Shown: positions 18,010-26,680, numbered from the stretch's first letter. The stretch is 64,000 nt of DNA from Rhodococcus rhodnii NBRC 100604 (GCF_001894925.1 NZ_BCXD01000018.1:50961-114960), one strand, 5' to 3'. The notes: generated from the letters alone by a model not told the origin. Made by a program: numbers and translations.

Positions 18010-18659
18010 CGCTCGGCCCGACCGAATGGGGCGAGAGCCTGCACGGTGTGGGGCCGTGGCGCGACGAGTACGGCACCGAGCCGCCCACCGATCCGCGCTA
18101 CGACCCCGTGCTGCTCGCGGAGGGCGATCGCCGCAATGTCGTCGACGCGTACCGCTACCTCACGCGCGACGCCATCGTCGCCGACATCGACACCCGCCGT
18201 CATCCGTTCCACGTCGCGATCGAGAACTTCGCGCACGACGCCAACATCGGGACGGTCGTGCGGACGGCGAACGCGTTCGCCGCCGAGGCCGTGCACATCG
18301 TGGGGCGGCGCCGCTGGAACCGTCGCGGCGCGATGGTCACCGACCGGTACCAGCACCTCGAACATCACCCCGACGTCGCGTCACTGCTCGACTACGCCCG
18401 TGAGCGTTCGCTCGCGATCGTCGCCGTCGACAACACGCCCGGCGCGGTACCGCTCGAGACGGCCGAACTGCCGCGCGAGTGCATCCTGCTCTTCGGCCAG
18501 GAGGGACCGGGAGTGAGCGACGCCGCGCGCGACGTCGCCGTGACGACGGTGTCCATTGCGCAGTTCGGCTCCACACGCAGCATCAACGCGGGCGTCGCGG
18601 CGGGGATCGCGATGCACGCGTGGATCCGGCAGCACGCGGACCTCGCCAGTGCCTGGTGA
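18006..18659 (+). CDS. SpoU/TrmH-family RNA 2'-O-methyltransferase
   Basis: The 217-residue protein shows all three SPOUT motifs: motif 1 'NIGTVVRTANAF' (80-91), motif 2 'LLFGQEGPGVS' (161-171) and motif 3 'IAQFGSTRSINAGVAAGIAMH' (184-204), which form the SAM-binding trefoil knot. It methylates ribose 2'-OH of tRNA or rRNA; the target nucleotide cannot be told from sequence. A 65-residue N-terminal extension precedes the catalytic core. It overlaps the YhhN gene (ATGA), so the two are translationally linked. Confidence 0.9.
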   Translation: MTLGPTEWGESLHGVGPWRDEYGTEPPTDPRYDPVLLAEGDRRNVVDAYRYLTRDAIVADIDTRRHPFHVAIENFAHDANIGTVVRTANAFAAEAVHIVGRRRWNRRGAMVTDRYQHLEHHPDVASLLDYARERSLAIVAVDNTPGAVPLETAELPRECILLFGQEGPGVSDAARDVAVTTVSIAQFGSTRSINAGVAAGIAMHAWIRQHADLASAW

Positions 18660-18730
18660 ACCCCGCTGCCTGGTGAGCCCCGTTGCCTGGTGAACCCCGC
18701 TGCCTGGTGACCCACTGCCTGTGAACCCGG
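18650..18730 (+). repeat. 17-bp tandem repeat covering the SpoU-gene stop codon
   Basis: The unit TGCCTGGTGAACCCCGC starts inside the last codons of the methyltransferase gene and is repeated at 18667, 18684, 18701 (shortened to 15) and 18716 (degenerate). Each copy duplicates the Ala-Trp-stop end of the gene. The array fills most of the gap before the GH76 gene. Confidence 0.88.
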
Positions 18731-18773
18731 CCGATCACCCCGTGCGGCGGCCGAACTCGGGGACAATCGGGGT

Positions 18774-19895
18774 GTGAACACGTCGTGGGACGAGCGCGCG
18801 GACGCCGCCGAACGCGCGATCCTCGAGCGGCACGTCCGGGTGCTCTGGGGACTGCCGCTCACCCGGCTCGGCGTCGTCGCCTGGCCCGCGACGCAGCGCG
18901 AGGCGATGTTCGTCGTGTGGCACTACTGGTGGCAGGCGCAGCTGCTCGACTGCATGCTCGACGCCGTCGTCCGGGCACCGACCGACGTGCGCCGGCGCCG
19001 CGCCCACGCGGTCATCCGCGCGCACCGTGTCCGTAATCTGACGGGCTGGACGAACTCCTATCACGACGACATCGCCTGGCTCGGGCTCGCACTCGAACGC
19101 GCGGGCCGCGTCGCATCGCTCGGCAGTCGCCGCGCACTGCCGGCGATCGAACGGCGGCTCCTGGGCGCCGGCGACCCGATTCCGTGGCGCACGGGATCGG
19201 ATTTCTTCAACGTCCCCGCGAACGGCCCCGCGGCGATCCTGCTCGCGCGGCTCGGGCGTGTCGAGCGCGCCGAGCGGATCGCGCAGTGGATCGACGACAC
19301 GCTCGTCGATCCCGAGACTCACCTCGTTGCCGACGGGATCCGTGCCGACGGACGCCTCGACCGCGCCGTCTACGCATACGTCCAGGGTGTCGTGCTGGGA
19401 CTCGAGGTCGAACTGGCGCGGCGGCAGTACGAGAGCACGGGATCGGGCGGCGTCCACACCGAGCGAGTGCACCGGCTGGTCCGCGCCATCGATCGCCGCG
19501 CCGCCGCGGTGAACGGCGTACTGCGTGGCCGTGGCGGCGGCGACGGCGGGCTCTTCCACGGCATCCTGGCGCGCTATCTCGCGGACGTCGCGACGGAACT
19601 GCCGGGCGACGACCTCGAGGACGAGCGGACACGGCGCAGCGCCGAGCGCCTCGTCGTCGCGTCCGCGGGTGCGGCCTGGAAGAACTGCATCGAGGTCGCG
19701 GGATCGCCGCTGTTCGGCCACGACTGGTCGCTGCCGGCACAGATCCCCACCGTCGGGGTGCCTCGCGAGATCGACTCGATCGCCGTGGAGGGCGCCGTGC
19801 ACGAGTCGCCCGTCCCGGAGCGCGACCTCTCCGTGCAGCTCTCCGGATGGATGGCGATGGAGGCCGCCGCGCGCGTCGTGGCGCACGGCGAGTGA
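18774..19895 (+). CDS. Glycoside hydrolase family 76 protein
   Basis: The 373-residue cytoplasmic-looking protein (no signal peptide) resembles GH76 alpha-1,6-mannanases. The paired Asp motif 'YHDDIAWLGLALERAG' (about residues 98-113) supplies the two catalytic acids of the family, and 'WRTGSDFFNVPANGPAAILLAR' matches the next conserved block. Homologues occur beside fba and dedA in mycobacteria, as here. The lack of an export signal suggests action on an intracellular mannan or glycan precursor rather than the wall itself. GTG start at 18774. Confidence 0.85.
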   Translation: MNTSWDERADAAERAILERHVRVLWGLPLTRLGVVAWPATQREAMFVVWHYWWQAQLLDCMLDAVVRAPTDVRRRRAHAVIRAHRVRNLTGWTNSYHDDIAWLGLALERAGRVASLGSRRALPAIERRLLGAGDPIPWRTGSDFFNVPANGPAAILLARLGRVERAERIAQWIDDTLVDPETHLVADGIRADGRLDRAVYAYVQGVVLGLEVELARRQYESTGSGGVHTERVHRLVRAIDRRAAAVNGVLRGRGGGDGGLFHGILARYLADVATELPGDDLEDERTRRSAERLVVASAGAAWKNCIEVAGSPLFGHDWSLPAQIPTVGVPREIDSIAVEGAVHESPVPERDLSVQLSGWMAMEAAARVVAHGE

Positions 19896-19908
19896 GCGCG
19901 GTAGGGCC

Positions 19909-20607
19909 TCAGGCGGCGGTGCTGTCCGCGGGCACGTCGTCGATGTCGACGACGTTCGCCGGCCGGGCCATCTCGGCGCGGTACTGGCGCACCCCGACGA
20001 TCGTGCCGATCACGAGGACCACGAGCAGCACGCCCACGACGGCGGGGACGAGCCACGGCACCCGTTCGAGCAGGCCGCCCGCATAGAACCCGACGAGCAA
20101 CAGCACCGGAGCCCACGCGATCGCACCGAGGCTGCTCGCGACGACGTACTTCGTGCGATTCATCCCCGCGGCGCCCGCGACGAGCGGGCACAGCGTCCGC
20201 ACCCACGGAATCCAGCGGGCGACCAGCACGGACCAGAAGCCGTGCCGTTCGAGAAGTGACTGCACCGCGAGCAGGTTCTTCTCGTTGAGATAGCGGCCGC
20301 CGCGCCGCACGACGACACGGTGACCGGCGCGGGCCCCGATCGCGTAGCCGACCTGATTGCCGATGATCGCCGCGATCATCGCGCCGAGCGACAGCGCCCA
20401 CACGTGGGCACTTCCCGACGAGTGACTCGCGAGCACGATTCCCGCGGTCAGCAGCATCGAGTCACCTGGAAGGAACAGGCCGAGGACGACGGCGCACTCG
20501 AGGAAAACGAAGGTCACGACGATGATCCACACGAGCACCGGCCCGGCGGTTCGGAGCGGACCGAACGAGCCGGCGGCGTGGACCGCGTCGAGCGCGACCG
20601 AGGTCAC
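19909..20607 (-). CDS. DedA-family membrane protein (first of two)
   Basis: The 232-residue protein has the DedA/VTT domain: 'LFLPGDSMLLTAG' near 44, the amphipathic E/F-x-G-x(3)-G glycine-rich region, and 'ARWIPWVRTLCPLVAGAAGMNRTKY' near 131 with the conserved F/W-x-P-x-x-R-T motif essential for DedA function. These proteins are linked to lipid scrambling and proton-motive-force homeostasis. The gene begins four bases inside the stop of another dedA gene upstream, so they form a two-gene operon of paralogues. Confidence 0.92.
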   Translation of the reverse strand: MTSVALDAVHAAGSFGPLRTAGPVLVWIIVVTFVFLECAVVLGLFLPGDSMLLTAGIVLASHSSGSAHVWALSLGAMIAAIIGNQVGYAIGARAGHRVVVRRGGRYLNEKNLLAVQSLLERHGFWSVLVARWIPWVRTLCPLVAGAAGMNRTKYVVASSLGAIAWAPVLLLVGFYAGGLLERVPWLVPAVVGVLLVVLVIGTIVGVRQYRAEMARPANVVDIDDVPADSTAA

Positions 20608-21320
20608 GGCGTCCGATCCGCTTCGGAGTCGACGGGAGCGGCGTTCGGGGTCGCGAGATCGCTGCGCCGGTTCGCGAGCGCGCGCTTGCCGAGCTCGAAG
20701 ACGATCGGAACGACGGACAGCAGGACGATGAGGACGAAGATCAGATCGACGTGCTCACGGATGAACGCGACGTTGCCGAGAAAGTAGCCGAGCAGCGTCA
20801 CGCCCGCGCCCCACGCGATGCCGCCGATGATGTTGAACGCGAGGAACACCGGATACCGCATGCGCGAGGCGCCGGCGACGAGCGGTGCGAACGTCCGGAC
20901 GATCGGGACGAACCGGGCCAGGATGATCGTCACGGGGCCGTATTTCTCGAAGAAGTCGTGCGCCTGCACGATGTACCTCTTCTTGAAGAAACGGGCGTCG
21001 TCGTTGCGGAACAGCGCGGCGCCGCCCCGGTTGCCGATGAGGTAGCCGGCCTGATCGCCCAGGATCGCGGCGAGCGGCGTGAGGATCAGCAGCAGCCACA
21101 GCGGAGCGAAGGCGTCGGGCTGCGCCGACAGCAGGCCCGAGGTGAACAACAGCGAGTCGCCGGGCAGGAGTGGGAACAGCAGCCCCGACTCGATGAAGAC
21201 CACGAGCAGCAGGCCGCCGAGAATCCAGCTTCCGAACGAATTGAGAAGATTGACCGGATCGAGAAAGCCTGGCAGCAGAGCCAGATTCGTCACGGCCTCG
21301 CCGGCGGCATGCACAGTCAC
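20604..21320 (-). CDS. DedA-family membrane protein (second of two)
   Basis: This 238-residue paralogue of the adjacent DedA protein has the same landmarks: 'FPLLPGDSLLFTSGLL', 'GDQAGYLIGNRGG' and 'ILARFVPIVRTFAPLVAGASRMRY'. It is the 5' gene of the pair and is divergent from fba. The start codon is taken as GTG 21320; a second GTG two codons later is equally possible, and no strong ribosome site distinguishes them. Long upstream readings in this frame cross the fba gene and are not real. Confidence 0.9.
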   Translation of the reverse strand: MTVHAAGEAVTNLALLPGFLDPVNLLNSFGSWILGGLLLVVFIESGLLFPLLPGDSLLFTSGLLSAQPDAFAPLWLLLILTPLAAILGDQAGYLIGNRGGAALFRNDDARFFKKRYIVQAHDFFEKYGPVTIILARFVPIVRTFAPLVAGASRMRYPVFLAFNIIGGIAWGAGVTLLGYFLGNVAFIREHVDLIFVLIVLLSVVPIVFELGKRALANRRSDLATPNAAPVDSEADRTP

Positions 21321-21509
21321 GGACGACAGCGTACGCCGGGAAGCGCCCGAGATCGCTGTGACTCCGGGGCCTCGCGGCACGCCTCGCCCGAACCCTCGTG
21401 ACGTGCCCACCCGAACCCGCCCGGACGCCGCGACGGCCGGAGCAGACTGGACCCGAGTGCCTCGCCCGTCCCGGACGGGGAGACGGGGGTCGGCCGAGCC
21501 GGGCGGGGC

Positions 21510-21515
21510 TTGACA
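21510..21515 (+). promoter_or_regulatory. Likely -35 element in the fba upstream region
   Basis: TTGACA occurs 64 bases before the fba start, within CTTGACATACTGCAAG (4-bp dyad CTTG/CAAG). No convincing -10 hexamer lies at the standard 17-bp distance, so the promoter assignment is tentative. The rest of the 258-bp gap between dedA and fba shows nothing else clear. Confidence 0.4.
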
Positions 21516-21578
21516 TACTGCAAGTGGACGTGCGGAGACACCGCACGCAACCGAGAAGAGCAATGGAGGACTGCCGCC

Positions 21579-22613
21579 GTGCCAATTGCGACTCCCGAGG
21601 TCTACGCCGAGATGCTCGAGCGGGCGAAGGCGCACTCGTTCGCCTTCCCGGCCATCAACTGCACCTCGTCGGAAACCATCAACGCCGCCATCAAGGGCTT
21701 CGCCGACGCGGGTAGCGACGGCATCATCCAGTTCTCGACCGGTGGTGCCGAGTTCGGCTCCGGTCTCGGCGTCAAGGACATGGTCACCGGTGCCGTCGCG
21801 CTCGCCGAGTTCGCGCACGTCATCGCCGACAAGTACGACGTCACGATCGCGCTGCACACCGATCACTGCCCCAAGGACAAGCTCGACGGCTTCGTCCGGC
21901 CGCTGCTCGAGATCTCGCAGGAGCGCGTGAAGGCCGGCCGCAATCCGCTGTTCCAGTCGCACATGTGGGACGGCTCGGCCGTGCCGATCGACGAGAACCT
22001 CGAGATCGCGAAGGACCTGCTCGCGCGGGCGAAGGCCGCGAACATCATCCTCGAGGTCGAGATCGGCGTCGTGGGCGGCGAGGAGGACGGCGTCGAGGCC
22101 GAGATCAACGACAAGCTGTACACGTCGGCCGAGGACTTCGAGAAGACCGTCGACGCGCTCGGCACCGGCGAGAACGGCAAGTACCTGCTCGCCGCGACGT
22201 TCGGCAACGTGCACGGCGTCTACAAGCCGGGCAACGTCAAGCTGCGTCCCGAGGTGCTCGAGATGGGCCAGAAGGTCGCGACCGAGAAGCTCGGTCTCGA
22301 CGCGGGCTCGAAGCCGTTCGACTTCGTCTTCCACGGCGGCTCGGGCTCGCTCAAGAGCGAGATCGACGATTCGCTGAAGTTCGGCGTCGTGAAGATGAAC
22401 GTCGACACCGACACGCAGTACGCGTTCACGCGCCCGATCGCGGCCCACATGTTCAGCAACTACGACGGCGTCCTCAAGGTCGACGGCGAGGTGGGCAACA
22501 AGAAGGTCTACGACCCGCGCAGCTACCTGAAGAAGGCCGAAGCGGCGATGACCGAGCGTGTCATCGAGGCCTGCGACGACCTCAAGTCGGCGGGGCGCTC
22601 CGTCTCGAAGTAG
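21579..22613 (+). CDS. fba: Fructose-bisphosphate aldolase, class II
   Basis: The 344-residue enzyme cleaves fructose-1,6-bisphosphate into dihydroxyacetone phosphate and glyceraldehyde-3-phosphate in glycolysis and gluconeogenesis. It is a zinc-dependent class II aldolase: 'HTDHCPKD' (93-100) provides the catalytic Asp95 and zinc ligand His96, 'GVVGGEEDG' and 'GNVHGVYKPGNVKL' the further zinc-site region, and 'VFHGGSGS' the phosphate loop. Length matches the mycobacterial enzyme. GTG start with GGAGGA eight bases upstream. Confidence 0.98.
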   Translation: MPIATPEVYAEMLERAKAHSFAFPAINCTSSETINAAIKGFADAGSDGIIQFSTGGAEFGSGLGVKDMVTGAVALAEFAHVIADKYDVTIALHTDHCPKDKLDGFVRPLLEISQERVKAGRNPLFQSHMWDGSAVPIDENLEIAKDLLARAKAANIILEVEIGVVGGEEDGVEAEINDKLYTSAEDFEKTVDALGTGENGKYLLAATFGNVHGVYKPGNVKLRPEVLEMGQKVATEKLGLDAGSKPFDFVFHGGSGSLKSEIDDSLKFGVVKMNVDTDTQYAFTRPIAAHMFSNYDGVLKVDGEVGNKKVYDPRSYLKKAEAAMTERVIEACDDLKSAGRSVSK

Positions 22614-22624
22614 GGCGGCGGAGC

Positions 22625-22674
22625 CGCTCGTGCGTGACTTTCCGGTCCCTGTGCCGGAAAGTCACGCACGAGCG
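22625..22674. terminator. 21-bp perfect inverted repeat between fba and the convergent membrane-protein gene
   Basis: Arms 22625-22645 and 22654-22674 are perfectly complementary around an eight-base loop, lying just past the fba stop and nine bases from the stop of the opposing gene. There is no T-run, which is common for actinobacterial intrinsic terminators; the position suggests a bidirectional terminator. Confidence 0.75.
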
Positions 22675-22682
22675 CGAAGCGC

Positions 22683-23465
22683 CTAGCAGACCTTCCAGGT
22701 CTCGCCGTCGAGGCGGAGGTCGAAGGTTCGCCACGTGTGCTCGTCCGGATTCGCCGCGGTGTGGGCGGGCACCTGCGCGATCGCGGTGCCGTCCTCGATG
22801 CGCATCGCGTCCACCGGGCCGACGTCGGGCAGCGTCTGCTGGTCGACGGCCGCGCGGTGCACCGCCGCGAACTCCTGCTCGTCGATCCCTGCGTAGTACT
22901 CGCCCAGCGGCCCGCACGTGACCTCACGCAACGTCGCGAGATCGCCGGTGCCGAGCGCCGCGACGTACGTGTCGATCGTCGACTGCACCCTCGCCTCGGG
23001 GGAGTTCGTCGTCCGATAGTCGTTGACGAACCACACCACCGCGACGAGCGCCGCCACGAGGACGACGACGCCGGCGAAGATCCCCCACCGCCTGCCGCGA
23101 CGAGGTGAGCCGCCCTGCGCGGTCGCCGGAGCACCCGAGGGCGGTGGGGGCGGAGTCGCGCCGGTCGCAGGCACGCGCTGCGGCATCGCCCGCTCGGCGG
23201 TGACGGGCTCTGCCGTGACCGGCCTGGGCGGTGGTGGCGTCGCCTGCATCGCGACGGTGGGCGCGTCCTGCACTCCCGTGTCCCGAACCCCCGTATTCCG
23301 CGCCCGGGTGTCGATCGCGACGGTCTCGGCCTCGCTCGCGGCTGCCGAGCCCGCGCTCGTCGTGCCGTCCGTCGCCGGAGCCTTCGTCGTCGCGTCGTCC
23401 GCGCCGTCCTTCGGCTCACTGTCCTTCGGCGCGGCGCTCTTCGGCTCGGGACCGGGATCGTTCAC
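22683..23465 (-). CDS. Membrane-anchored protein with long disordered N-terminus
   Basis: The 260-residue protein has a Pro/Ala/Thr-rich, low-complexity cytoplasmic region (1-130, with runs of prolines), one membrane helix (about 133-155), and an extracytoplasmic domain of about 100 residues. The latter starts 'SPEARVQSTIDTYVAALGTGD' and ends in 'WRTFDLRLDGETWKVC', resembling the small NTF2-like/DUF4878-type domain of mycobacterial membrane proteins such as the one beside fba in M. tuberculosis (Rv0361). Function is unknown. GTG start with AGAAGAGG eight bases upstream. The final residue is Cys. Confidence 0.8.
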   Translation of the reverse strand: MNDPGPEPKSAAPKDSEPKDGADDATTKAPATDGTTSAGSAAASEAETVAIDTRARNTGVRDTGVQDAPTVAMQATPPPPRPVTAEPVTAERAMPQRVPATGATPPPPPSGAPATAQGGSPRRGRRWGIFAGVVVLVAALVAVVWFVNDYRTTNSPEARVQSTIDTYVAALGTGDLATLREVTCGPLGEYYAGIDEQEFAAVHRAAVDQQTLPDVGPVDAMRIEDGTAIAQVPAHTAANPDEHTWRTFDLRLDGETWKVC

Positions 23466-23570
23466 GGCAAGGACCTCTTCTCTCGAACTGTGCCTCGCGC
23501 GCAAGCCTAGGTCAGCGCCCGCGCCGGGTACGGCGACGACCCGCCGTGGAGTCACGGTAACGGGTGCACA

Positions 23571-23996
23571 ATGAGCACCATGACTTCTTTCGGTGACCTT
23601 CTCGGCCCGCAGCCCACTCTTCTCCCCGGCGACGAGGACGCCGAAGCAGAACTGCTGAACCACGAGGACCCCGCGACGGTGGCGGCCGCCCACCCCACCG
23701 CGTCGATCGCGTGGGCGCATCTCGGTGAGGCGGCGCTCGACGACGGGCAGGTGATCGCGGCCTACGCGTACGGGCGCACCGGCTACCACCGCGGCCTCGA
23801 CCAGCTGCGTCGCAACGGCTGGAAGGGGTTCGGTCCCGTCCCCTACAGCCACGAGGGCAATCGCGGCTTCCTGCGCAGCGTCGCCGTCCTCGCTCGCGCT
23901 GCGAAGGCGATCGGTGAGAACGACGAGTACGCCCGCTGCCTGGACCTGCTCGAGGACAGCGACCCCAAGGCGGCACACGAACTCGGTCTCGACTGA
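23571..23996 (+). CDS. DUF3151 protein
   Basis: The 141-residue soluble protein matches the actinobacterial DUF3151 family: 'FGDLLGPQPTLLPGD' at the N-terminus and 'AYAYGRTGYHRGLDQLRRNGWKGFGPVPYSHEGN' (about 62-95) are its conserved blocks. It is predicted mostly helical, similar to TPR-like tetra-helical repeats. Homologues sit near fba and purA in mycobacteria. No biochemical role is known. ATG 23571 and ATG 23580 are both possible starts. Confidence 0.88.
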   Translation: MSTMTSFGDLLGPQPTLLPGDEDAEAELLNHEDPATVAAAHPTASIAWAHLGEAALDDGQVIAAYAYGRTGYHRGLDQLRRNGWKGFGPVPYSHEGNRGFLRSVAVLARAAKAIGENDEYARCLDLLEDSDPKAAHELGLD

Positions 23997-24004
23997 CGAC
24001 GCGC

Positions 24005-25165
24005 GTGGCGGCCGCAAAGGATGCCGTCGCGTCCGCGACGGGCCGAGTCGGACGGCGCGGGCGCACCGCCGCGCGCCGTTCGGCTCACCGGCTGCGCATC
24101 TCGGCGCTGCCGATCGTCCAGTGCGGTCTCGCCGCGGCGCTCGCGTGGTGGGTGGCGACGGCGCTCGTCGGTCACACGACTCCGTTCTTCGCGCCGATCG
24201 CGGCGATCGTCTCGCTCGGGCTGTCGCTGGGGTCGCGGCTGCGGCGGTCCGTCGAACTCGTCGCGGGCGTGTCGATCGGGGTGGGGATCGGTGATCTGCT
24301 CATCGCGGGAATCGGCCGCGGGACGTGGCAGATCGGGCTCGTCGTCCTCCTCGCGATGTCGGCGGCGGTTCTCCTCGACAGCGGCCCGATCATCTCGCTC
24401 CAAGCGGGGACCTCGGCTGTGCTGGTCGCGACGCTCATCCCGCCCGGCGGGCCCGCGGGGCTCGACCGGATGGTCGACGCGCTCGTCGGCGGACTCGTCG
24501 GGATCCTCGTGGTCGCGGCGATCCCGTCGCATCCCGTCGGCAGGGCGCGCAACAATGCCGGGGCCGTGCTCGGCACGGCGGGCGCGGTGTTGCAGGGGGT
24601 CGCGGACGGCTTGCTCGAGAACCGGGAGAAGCCGATCGTCGACGCCCTGAAGAAGGCGCGCGCGACACAACCCGAGATCGACAAGCTGCGCGAGCACGTG
24701 ACGGGCGGACGCGAGATCAGCCGGATCTCGCCGCTCTACTGGAACACGCGGCGCCGGCTCGCACGCCTCGAAGCGGCGGTCGATCCGCTCGACAACGCAC
24801 TCCGCAACATCCGGGTGCTCGCGCGCCGCTCGCTCACGTTGGTGCGTGACGACGAGATCCTCGATCAGCGGCTCGTCGATCAGATCGAGAAGACCTCGCA
24901 CGCGCTCGACGTGCTGCGGCGGATGGTGCTCGCCGATCCCGGCGAGCAGCCCGATCAGGCGGAGGCCGCGCGCGTTCTGCGCACAGTCGCGGCCGGGATG
25001 GATCCGTCGATTCTCGACGGCGCGGGGCTGTCGGCGACGGTCGTCTTCGCCCAGTTGCGCAGCCTGCTCGTGGATCTGCTGCAGGTCGCGGGGCTCAAGC
25101 GGGTGTCGGCGATGGCGACGCTGCCGCCGACGGTCGAACACCCGGCGTATCCGCCCGACCTCTGA
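24005..25165 (+). CDS. FUSC-type aromatic-acid-exporter-like membrane protein
   Basis: The 386-residue protein has six helices grouped in the first 180 residues, with the FUSC pattern 'HTTPFFAPIAAIVSLGLSLGSRLRRSVELVAGVSIGVGIGD' (split here between residues 56 and 96), followed by a cytoplasmic helical domain. Such proteins (FUSC/YccS/DUF939-like) are presumed efflux components for aromatic acids or fusaric acid, but substrate is not known here. GTG start eight bases after the DUF3151 stop, so probably co-transcribed. Confidence 0.82.
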   Translation: MAAAKDAVASATGRVGRRGRTAARRSAHRLRISALPIVQCGLAAALAWWVATALVGHTTPFFAPIAAIVSLGLSLGSRLRRSVELVAGVSIGVGIGDLLIAGIGRGTWQIGLVVLLAMSAAVLLDSGPIISLQAGTSAVLVATLIPPGGPAGLDRMVDALVGGLVGILVVAAIPSHPVGRARNNAGAVLGTAGAVLQGVADGLLENREKPIVDALKKARATQPEIDKLREHVTGGREISRISPLYWNTRRRLARLEAAVDPLDNALRNIRVLARRSLTLVRDDEILDQRLVDQIEKTSHALDVLRRMVLADPGEQPDQAEAARVLRTVAAGMDPSILDGAGLSATVVFAQLRSLLVDLLQVAGLKRVSAMATLPPTVEHPAYPPDL

Positions 25166-25180
25166 CGCGACGAGCCCATT

Positions 25181-25208
25181 GATCATATGCACGATTGTGC
25201 ATATGATC
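25181..25208 (+). promoter_or_regulatory. 12-4-12 palindrome, candidate ArsR/SmtB metal-sensor operator
   Basis: GATCATATGCAC and GTGCATATGATC are perfectly inverted around GATT. The core CATATGCAC-N4-GTGCATATG matches the known ArsR/SmtB operator style (ATATGAAC-Nx-GTTCATAT) used by zinc, cobalt and nickel sensors. It ends 30 bases before the CDF exporter start. No ArsR gene lies next to it; the only ArsR in the window, 11 kb away, has its own different operator. Confidence 0.75.
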
Positions 25209-25238
25209 GGCGCGCGAGCGAGGAGAGGCGACACGAGC

Positions 25239-26165
25239 ATGGGACACGGACACGGACACGGCGTGGGCGGGCACGCGCCGACCGACCGCGACGAGGTGAC
25301 CCGCAGCCGCATCGTCAGGATGTCGATCGCCCTCGGGATCATCGCGTCGTTCCTCGTCCTCGAAGTCGTCGTCGCGCTCGCGATCGATTCGCTCGCGCTC
25401 CTCGCCGACGCCGGCCACATGCTCACCGACGTCGCGGGCCTGTCGATGGGCCTGATCGCCCTCACCCTCGCGCGCCGGGGCAGCACCAACGCCGCGCGGA
25501 CCTTCGGGTGGCATCGCGCCGAGGTCCTCACCGCGATCGTCAACGCCGCGCTGCTCCTGGGCATCGCCACGTTCATCCTGATCGAAGCGATCTCGCGGCG
25601 AGGTGACCCGCCCGAGATCCCCGGCGTCGCCCTCGTCCTCACCGCCGCTGCGGGCCTCACCGCGAATCTCGTCGTCGTCGCGATGCTGCGCCGTGATGCC
25701 GGCGGCTCGCTCGCCGTGCGCGGCGCCTACCTCGAAGTGCTCGCCGACGCCGTCGGCAGCGTCGGTGTGCTCGTCGCGGGTGCGTCGATGCTGCTGTTCG
25801 ACTGGCGCTGGGCCGACATCGTCGTCGCCGTCCTCATCTCGCTGTGGGTGCTGCCGCGCGCGGTACTGCTGGCCGCGTCGGCGCTGCGCATCCTCACCCA
25901 GGCGTCGCCCGCGCACGTGGACGTCCCCGCCGTCGAAGCCGACCTCGCGGCGCTCCCGGGCGTGTGCGGCGTCCACGACCTCCACGTGTGGACGCTCACG
26001 ACGGGGATGGACGTCGCGACGGTCCACATCGTCACCGAACCGGACGTCGGCGGTGTGCTCGATCGTGCACAGCGCGTGCTGGACGGGCACGGGCTCTCGC
26101 ACGCGACGGTGCAGGTCGAGTCGACCGAGCGTGGCCGCACGTGCGAACGCGACATCACCTGGTGA
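25239..26165 (+). CDS. Cation diffusion facilitator (Zn/Co/Cd/Ni exporter)
   Basis: The 308-residue CDF transporter starts with a His-rich tail (HGHGHG), then six helices. The metal-site motifs are 'LLADAGHMLTDVAG' in helix 2 (H-x3-D) and 'VLADAVGSVGVLVAG' in helix 5 (D-x3-S in place of the second H-x3-D His). The C-terminal ferredoxin-like domain, 'GVHDLHVWTLTTG...', carries conserved His residues. It exchanges cytoplasmic divalent metal for protons. ATG 25239 has AGGAGAGG ten bases upstream. The metal-sensor-type palindrome just before it predicts metal induction. Confidence 0.93.
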   Translation: MGHGHGHGVGGHAPTDRDEVTRSRIVRMSIALGIIASFLVLEVVVALAIDSLALLADAGHMLTDVAGLSMGLIALTLARRGSTNAARTFGWHRAEVLTAIVNAALLLGIATFILIEAISRRGDPPEIPGVALVLTAAAGLTANLVVVAMLRRDAGGSLAVRGAYLEVLADAVGSVGVLVAGASMLLFDWRWADIVVAVLISLWVLPRAVLLAASALRILTQASPAHVDVPAVEADLAALPGVCGVHDLHVWTLTTGMDVATVHIVTEPDVGGVLDRAQRVLDGHGLSHATVQVESTERGRTCERDITW

Positions 26166-26192
26166 CGACCCGCGCGGATCGGTCGGCGACCG

Positions 26193-26657
26193 CTAGGTCC
26201 TCGTCGTGCGCCGGACGCCGTTGCCGGGACTCCACCGGTCGACGTGCAGCGACCCGCCGTCGACCGTGACGTGGACGACCTCGTCGAGATCGAGCACGAA
26301 CGCGTCGCCCTCGTCGATGCCCTCCGGCCACGTGTCCGTCACCGTCGTCTTCTCGTCGCTGTGCACCTCGCGCGCCCTGCCGGAGAGCTTGACGTCGCCG
26401 CCGTCCATCGTGTGGTGGCCGGGATTGGTGTGCAGCGAGTACCGGGGATCGCGGCGCAGGTCGTCCGCCTTGCGGGCGCCCGGCATCGACCCCAGCGTGA
26501 GCACGTCGCCGACGATCGCGACCTCCGTTCCGCTCACCCGCGGCGAGCCGTCGCGCCGCAGCGTCGCGATGACGTGGTGACGGTGCGCGTCCAGTCGCGC
26601 GCGAACGGCGGCCGCGAGGTCGCTCGCCTCGGTCTCGAACTCTCTCCATGTCGTCAT
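26193..26657 (-). CDS. Pyridoxamine-5'-phosphate-oxidase-like flavin/F420-binding protein
   Basis: The 154-residue split-barrel protein has the layout of PNPOx-like proteins: 'HHVIATLRRDGSPRVSGTEVAIVGDVLTLGSM' near residues 27-58, followed by 'KADDLRRDPRYSLHTNP'. This family in actinobacteria binds FMN, F420 or heme; the cofactor cannot be read from sequence. It is divergent from the WYL regulator with 62 bp between starts and a shared dyad, implying regulation by that neighbour. Confidence 0.82.
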   Translation of the reverse strand: MTTWREFETEASDLAAAVRARLDAHRHHVIATLRRDGSPRVSGTEVAIVGDVLTLGSMPGARKADDLRRDPRYSLHTNPGHHTMDGGDVKLSGRAREVHSDEKTTVTDTWPEGIDEGDAFVLDLDEVVHVTVDGGSLHVDRWSPGNGVRRTTRT

Positions 26658-26680
26658 GTGTCGATCGTCCCGCGCATCAC

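Noticed and set aside
18650..18730. Possible CRISPR array
   Set aside because: Units are directly adjacent with no spacers and are a 17-bp tandem duplication.
20604..22448. A 614-residue protein covering the second DedA gene and reading back through fba
   Set aside because: Only the last 238 residues are DedA; the rest is antisense to a certain fba gene.
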